Assembly (NCBI RefSeq): GCF_963678635.1
Contig: NC_087064.1
Coordinates: 33,828,369 to 33,892,368, forward strand
Source: Symsagittifera roscoffensis
Taxonomy: Eukaryota; Xenacoelomorpha; Acoela; Convolutidae
Direction of reading: 5' to 3'
Length of the DNA stretch: 64,000 bases
In this document: positions 58,641-64,000 of the stretch, piece by piece
Layout: each line of letters starts with the position of its first letter
How positions within the stretch are numbered: the first letter of the stretch is position 1
Made by a program: the position numbers and the translations under genes
Notes under the pieces: generated by a model
Told to the model about the DNA's origin: nothing
Database searches by the model: none
Seen by the model: the letters and a program-made list of their open reading frames with translations, nothing else

Positions 58641-59882
58641 CAAAGTCAAACATTCACCTCCTAGCGGCGGGTCCCGGGCAACGTGTACGTCACTGAAGGA
58701 CAACATATCAGACCTGTCTGTACGCGGCTAACGACTGAAGTGCAAAACGCCTACTCGGTGGTTAACAGAGGTTGGGTAATACGGTCTAGTCAGACATTCC
58801 TGTTGAAAAACTACCTACAACCAAACCAATGAAAGAAACCAACAGGAAATTACAACAATCAGCTCGATACAATGTTTTGGTAAGGCAGCAACCGTGTAAG
58901 TTTGGATATTGGAATTGTAGGACCCTAGAGGAATTGAAAGAGTCTAATTAGAACAATTCATGCTAGAGCGGCGTTTGACGTCCTGGGATTATGCGCGACC
59001 CGCTTGAACAGCGACGGAGTCTCCGATCTTAGTTGAAATTACATTTGTGTGCTCGAGTGACCCCGAGAGAAAAGGTAGAGACGGAGTGGCTCTCATTTTC
59101 AATCCGTTGAAAATGATAGTAACCAGGCGTAGGTGTCAAAGTGACCAAGTTATGGTCGCCTGGTTAAAAAGTAGCATTAATAGTGAGACGTTCAAAAAAG
59201 TCGTTTGTTAGTCCCACTAACCCCGATGATGAAAAAAGGTAAAAAGCGGGTTGATTGCTTCTACACTGATCTCTTCAGAGTAATGAAAGTCGGCATCCCC
59301 AGCCGTTAACTTGGATCTCGTTCTCTGATATTAAGTGATTTGAATCAGTAAAGAGCAATTGACCGAAATGGGACCACCAGCTTGCAAATGGACTGCCGAC
59401 TAAGAAACAAACATAAACGGTGAAAAAATACTGGAGTTTTGTTCGACACACGATATAAAAATCGTGAACACGTTACTCAAGAACCATTTAAGTAGGCATA
59501 TAACGTGGCGTCACCCCAGAGGCTCAGGTGCATTCATTGATTATATCTCGCCGTTCGCAACACGGTCTGGAGAGATACTAGAGCCAGTTGAGTGGGTAGT
59601 ACCGGGCATCACTCAGATCATGCAAAACTAATCGGCAAAACTAATCGGGGATAAATCAACGCGGGCAAGGCTCCCGGTGAGTCAGATCACCATTGACCTT
59701 CTTAACTTGCTCGAGAAGTAAATTATCAGGCCTCTCAAAAGAATTTTCACTGATATTTGGCTTGATCCGTAAAAGTTCCACAAATTTGGAGGGACGCAGT
59801 AGTACTCAATCTGTTCGAAAAAGGAAGCATAGCAGAACCGAGCAATTACGGGAGAATTTTCCTTCATGAAAAATTTGGCATA

Positions 59883-60758
59883 GTGTTCGCAAAAGTGATT
59901 GCAAATAGGGTGAATACCCATGATCTCACCCGATCAATTTGGGTTCCGAAGCCACAGGTCAAAGGCCAAGCTATCTTAGCAATTAGAAGTTTGCTTCAAA
60001 AAAGGATTGAAAACCAGCAAACTCTTTGTCTAACTTTCATCGACACCAAACCCATCGGCAAGCTTGATAAGGATAACACTTTTGAAGTGAACCGGGAGGT
60101 GCGGTAAGGGTGCGTTTAAGGCCCATTGTTGTTCATCATCCTTTTTGACTTCCTCCTAAGTAAGACCAGTGGAGATATAAGAAACTTTGCATACGCTGAG
60201 GATCTGGTTTTGATATCGGACAACCAAGAAAATGCTACCAAGTCGCTGAATAAGATGGCAAAAACCTTTGGATTGGCTCAATTAGAAATATATGTTGAGA
60301 AAACTATAAGTATTGTAATCAAGACTAAAGACAATACTAATGTCCCTATCAATGTGCTCAGTGAACAGGTTAAACAGGTTATTAACTTTGAGTACCTCGG
60401 CAGCATCATATCAACTGATGACAGCGCTGACGAGGTTATCAGCGCTCGCATTTCTAAGACAAAGATAGCAATGCTACGTCTTAGACAGGCCCTGGTGTCA
60501 AAAACATTGACACTAAGGAACAAGGGTCTCCGCATCGAGAACTTCCTAAAGTCGGTCCTGCTTTACGGCTTAGAGACCCTTGTTATTAGATGCACTGAAA
60601 TTGGTAGACAAGAAGCGTTTAAACGCCGTGCTAAAAGAATGTGTCTAAGGCTAGAAAAGAGAAACGACATGAAACTAAACGAATGGAAAAAAGGTAAAAA
60701 CAACGCCAGTCGCACACCAACTTTGCAGGAGAAGGGTTCAGCTGTACGCTTCCTTTAA
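59883..60758 (+). pseudogene. LINE reverse transcriptase remnant
   Basis: The first piece ends REVR and stops. The next frame, after two stops within a few codons, resumes GPLLFIILFDFLLS and reaches FAYAEDLVLISD, the catalytic box with the first aspartate replaced by glutamate. The thumb-like part has FEYLGSIISTDDSADEVISA and SVLLYGLETLVI, typical of LINE RT C-terminal regions. The acid change and the stops mean no polymerase activity. Confidence 0.82.
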
Positions 60759-61080
60759 AAACAACGGAGTCGATAGTTAGAATGATCTACCCAAAGATGC
60801 TAAAAATTGGCGAAAAAAAAATTGGATTAGGCAGCTTAGAGCTGATCTTGACAATCATGGGCTCAAGAAAAATTGTGATCAGGACAACTGGTGGCACAAT
60901 CCGACAGCCAAACTTAAATTCACAGATGGCGGAGATTTTAAAGCAAATCTATTGGCAAAAGGTAACAACCAGTTCAAGGTGCTAATGAACACTATTTTTC
61001 GCTATGAAACATTCTACGAGAGATGAACAGGCATCTCAGAGATAATCAATAAGGACACTCAGTCCACACCTCCAATAGTA

Positions 61081-61403
61081 GTGAAATTAAAACTGATAAA
61101 GGAATTGAAAGCAATAAAGGAGTTAAACAAGCTGCAGAAATCCCCCAGCAGCCCAGCGCTTTTCGACTGCGCTTTTCCTGACTGTAACAAGACTTATGTT
61201 TATGTCAGTGGTTGGACAAAACTGAGTCGGCATCAAAGCATGACAATTTCACAGGTGATGAGGCGCTCTGCTCTTATCGGTACTCTATTAGGAAGTCAAT
61301 GATCAATCACTGTTATGTTGGCGTTGTCCCGGTGCGTACATTCAAGAGGCAAAATTGTGCAGAATGTAGCTTCATGACCACCACTGCTAACTCGGAAAGG
61401 TAG
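61081..61403 (+). pseudogene. C2H2-type zinc-finger remnant at the LINE 3' end
   Basis: FDCAFPDCNKTYVYVSGWTK continuing to LSRHQSM has the spacing C-x4-C-x12-H without the final His in place, so it is a decayed C2H2 finger. A second frame has QNCAECSFMTTTANSER before a stop. Terminal nucleic-acid-binding fingers are common in LINE ORF2 proteins; here the segment may equally be a captured host fragment. Confidence 0.5.
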
Positions 61404-61934
61404 AACGGGAGATGACTTTCATTTCGTTTGAAAATTTCTAACAATTGATAAAGTCAAAATCATTGCCCCTGGCCTTAACCCGCTAGGGTGCAGATGGGAG
61501 GAATTTATGATTATAATTTGGTCATATCCGACTACCGTTTTCTTCAAAAAATGAAAATTCAGAAAAAATGTTAATATTATTTTGAAGCTTCAATGGCCAA
61601 TGAGATTTTTTTTGAGTTATAGCTAATCGCTTTAATTGCCATTGAAGCGCTAAGGAAGCGCTTTATAAAAACCAAATAAAAATTTTTTTTCCTTTTTTTT
61701 ATCCTTTTTTTGCGCGTGAGTGATGAAGTTTGAAAATTAAAGCTTGTAACAAAAAAAAACTTTTCTTCAAAAACCGCAAAAAAAAACAAAACATTTTCTT
61801 TTTACGCAGATTGAAAAGACTTATAAAAAACTAAGCTTTGAACCTTCAAAGGCCCACAAAAGCTATTTAAAGAAGGAATTTAGAAAAAAAAATCTTTTCA
61901 GTTTTAGATAAAAAGCTTTTTATTTCTGAGGAAA
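61404..61934. other. No gene recognised
   Basis: AT-rich sequence after the LINE remnant, with long A and T runs. No supported feature. Confidence 0.5.
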
Positions 61935-62270
61935 CGCTATGTGAAGCTTTAAAAACTAGCGAGAAAACGACACAAAGCAGCTCCTAAGTGCAATAAGAAA
62001 AATTAGAAATTAGTCTGGTATTCGATCTACGACCTAGAGGTTACGAGTCTCACGCACTAACTACTCAGCCATGGACGTTAAAAAAATCACAAACACTAGC
62101 CATAAATAAAGCAGAGAACAGATGCTATGAAATTTCCAATGCTGCAGATCGTGATTATAGCATAACTGCCACTAAATAAGTGAACACTTTCAACAAAAAC
62201 TTGTTAGGTTAGGTTACAAAAAACGAACGTTCCTACTAACACACTTCGCTGCTCGCATCTGTTACCAGAC
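61935..62270 (-). repeat. Repeat with tRNA-like boxes (copy h)
   Basis: On the minus strand TGGCTGAGTAG (A box, about 62064-62074) and TAGATCGAATACC (B box, about 62014-62026). Outer blocks 'actagcgagaaaacgacac' (left) and 'gttaggttaggttacaaaaa' followed by 'cttcgctgctcgcatctg' (right) match the family. It abuts the SINE at 62306. Confidence 0.7.
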
Positions 62271-62305
62271 TCAAAATCAGACAAGAGATAAGCAAAAATT
62301 TCAGT

Positions 62306-62509
62306 GCAGCCGTGGTCGAGTGGGTTAGGCACATGTCTCTCAACACGAGAGTCATGCGTTCGAATCCCGCTTCGGTCACGGCTGGAGGGGTCCCAGTGTC
62401 ATCCGCCTCCTCAAGGTGGGACCGGCTGCGGCGAAATGGATGACATCTCCCCCTCCCCCACGGTTGGTCTGCACTGAGCAGGCCGGGGGCTAATAAAAAA
62501 AAAAAAAAA
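62306..62509 (+). mobile_element. tRNA-derived SINE with poly-A tail
   Basis: The head, 62306-62393, is class II tRNA-like (Ser/Leu type, with a long variable arm). CAGCCG pairs with CGGCTG, the A box TGGTCGAGTGG is at 62313-62323 and the B box GTTCGAATC at 62358-62366. A GC-rich body without tRNA similarity follows, then an A run at 62495-62509. The first acceptor pair is mismatched and the T-stem is poor, so it is not a working tRNA gene. No clear target duplication is visible. Confidence 0.85.
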
Positions 62510-62512
62510 GCG

Positions 62513-63203
62513 GTTTTTCTCGGCACTGAGAAAACTTTTTTAAACTTTGAAGTCGTTCGAATCAGGACTGAAAGGCTTAATTATGATACATCACCCAACC
62601 CATTCAGATAATTATTTGTAAAACTGGATTTGTATGGAAAAAACACTATGTAGCCGAAGACAAAGTTCCTCCTCACTTTCAGTAGTCGGAGTAAATACGA
62701 TTTAATTATGCATGGAATAACGAACTGTGGCCATGTACTCCAACAAAAGCTCCATTTTTTGTGTTAAAAGCCAAATTTCAGCGTATAAGTGACCAGATAT
62801 TATTGCTAAACAAATAACTATTCCGTAGATCAAAGACTGCACTGTCTTAACGGTTGAATGTGTCGATTAGTAGTAGAATGGACGTTTGCTATTCGGCTTG
62901 GAAACCTAGTCTTTTTTTAGCGCTATACAATTGTAAAAGTGCGGAAAAAATGACTTCACAATCACTATTAAATGCTTCATCAACGATAGGAAAACTGAAG
63001 GAAAAATTTGTCAATTGGGGACAATCCACAAATGTAAATACAAATTTACACTTAAAAATATATGATTCGATATTTATGAAGAAACTGATCATCATTTGAT
63101 TTGAGCTTTAAGACACTTCAAAGGCAAATAAGGATTCGAATCAACTTAAGGATTAATAAAATTTATCAATCAATACCTTTTCTTGGTTAATTGTTCATTA
63201 GCT
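62513..63203. other. 3' flank of the TLC-domain gene; no gene recognised
   Basis: AT-rich. This should contain the 3' UTR of the minus-strand TLC gene whose stop is at 63204-63206; 'ttattaat' at 63153-63160 gives a possible minus-strand AATAAA-like signal (ATTAATAA). Confidence 0.45.
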
Positions 63204-63597
63204 TTACGACATAGCAATTGCATGTACGATTCCATTTCGCACATTCATTCCGTTTTTGTAAGTGGAAGATTCCATTATTTCAGAACTTTGTAATTTCTCC
63301 TCGGCAGCATTTGGGTTGATGTCAATGGCAGCATCTGATTGGCTCTGTTTGCGCTTCGCTTTCGAGCCGAAGAAGTGACGCATGTATAGAGCAATATCAT
63401 ACATGAATATCCACCCCACTAAATAAAGTCCTATGCCCCCCACTTTGATGATGAGGGTGGGTTTGGGGTGGAGGAGGGTGGTGATAAGAAGGTGTGAGCC
63501 AAGAATGATTCGGAAGATGAAGAAGACTAACACGAACACTATGTTGTTCACTTCGTACAGTTTCGTTTCCTTCAAGCCGAGCTCTTTTAGAAACCAT
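63204..63597 (-). CDS. TLC-domain membrane protein (TLCD4/TMEM56-like), last exon
   Basis: C-terminal part of a multi-pass membrane protein of the TRAM/LAG1/CLN8 superfamily, probably acting in membrane lipid handling. The exon opens after a TTTTTCAG acceptor with one base completing a codon, then WFLKELGLKETKLYEVNN. Two hydrophobic segments follow: IVFVLVFFIFRIILGSHLL and, after PKPTLIIKVGG, IGLYLVGWIFMYDIALYM. The layout R-W-F-x(2)-LG...N-(x)n-FF-x-FRI and a final helix followed by a basic, hydrophilic tail (SKAKRKQSQSD to the stop) matches the end of TLCD4-type proteins. The usual first TLC helices must lie on exons beyond the right edge. About 131 residues are visible. The assignment rests on pattern recognition, so a related TLC family member is possible. 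Confidence 0.78.
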
Positions 63598-63617
63598 CTG
63601 AAAAATAACACGGCCAC

Positions 63618-64000
63618 AGTTTAAGAACCATCATATCAAAATTGTAGTCAAAACCAGATTTTTGTTTCACTTAGAGCAAAAGCGATCGCACATTACGTTA
63701 AAGCAATAACAAAAAGCGGAAAGGCGGATTGAATTTTCAAATCCCCAGAAGTTTACCGAAAATGATCGCAGGCAAATTTTTAAGACTTAAACTCATTTGA
63801 CCATATTTTTTTGCAAAAAATCTATTTTGATTGGTCTGAGTAAAAAAACCCAAGCATATAAGTAGCGCTGTGTTGTTTGTAAATCTTGAAAATGTTTCTT
63901 GTTAGCTTTTCTTCATTGCGAAGAAACTTTCCATAAAGAAATTAAGCGAAAATTGCTAAGCGATCAAGCGGTTCACTTAGATAATCGAAACAGCAAAAAA
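63618..64000. other. Upstream intron of the TLC-domain gene
   Basis: AT-rich sequence on the minus-strand upstream side of the last TLC exon. No earlier exon is recognised before the window ends. Confidence 0.5.

Larger units (their letters stand above)
58650..61403 (+). mobile_element. Degenerate LINE, RTE-like, with C-terminal zinc-finger remnant
   Basis: A GC-richer block with decayed plus-strand frames in LINE order. Endonuclease start phrase FGYWNCRTLEEL at about 58900, endonuclease pieces to about 59650, RT fragments at 59883-60107 and 60126-60758, and a C-terminal part to 61403. Stops, frameshifts and deletions are everywhere. Similarity is closest to the RTE-type or related LINE RTs that lack a separate ORF1. 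Confidence 0.8.

Noticed and set aside
58486-58731. Plus-strand frame of 81 codons before the second LINE
   Set aside because: It enters the 5' part of the LINE remnant; no independent gene signature.
62306-62393. Apparent class II tRNA gene
   Set aside because: Mismatched acceptor end, poor T-stem, fused GC-rich body and a poly-A tail indicate a SINE.

Overview
The window looks like nuclear DNA of an invertebrate animal. It is AT-rich and intron-bearing, with long gene-poor stretches packed with transposable elements. Two families restricted to animals support this: a DEG/ENaC sodium channel and a BEL/Pao retroelement. An LSD1/KDM1A histone demethylase and a TLC-domain membrane protein are also present. 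I cannot name the species. The two N runs are each exactly 200 bases, as placed by scaffolding software, so they are gaps of unknown true size.

Layout. 1-8.4 kb holds repeats, a gap and MITEs. From 8469 to 37482 on the minus strand lies one channel gene read as five coding exons. Exons 1-4 sit at 37.5-34.4 kb. An exon with further LDL-receptor class A modules sits at 8.7-8.5 kb and joins in phase across an intron of about 25.7 kb. That intron holds a decayed BEL/Pao element (minus, 13.3-19.3 kb), a decayed LINE (plus, 20.8-24.4 kb), a tandem segmental duplication around the second gap (26.2-30.7 kb), MITEs, tRNA-derived repeats and one cryptic small secreted-protein frame. 39.4-44.1 kb carries an inverted-repeat element, a complete mariner-type transposon (41011-42466) and nested tandem repeats. 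LSD1 (minus, 52861-47441) is resolved into three coding exons giving 734 residues. Divergent from it, a four-exon gene (plus, 54629-56916) encodes a small cysteine-rich, probably secreted protein of a family I cannot name. 58.6-61.4 kb is a decayed second LINE, 62.3-62.5 kb a tRNA-headed SINE, and 63204-63597 (minus) the last exon of a TLCD4-like gene.

The host genes do not form a functional cluster. The strongest themes are mobile-element biology (an intact transposase with matching ends, a hAT-type MITE family with an 8-bp target duplication, and a repeat family carrying pol III-like boxes inside inverted ends) and unusual gene architecture (the channel with LDLa modules, a long N-terminus and a giant intron, and a GC-AG intron in the cysteine-rich gene).
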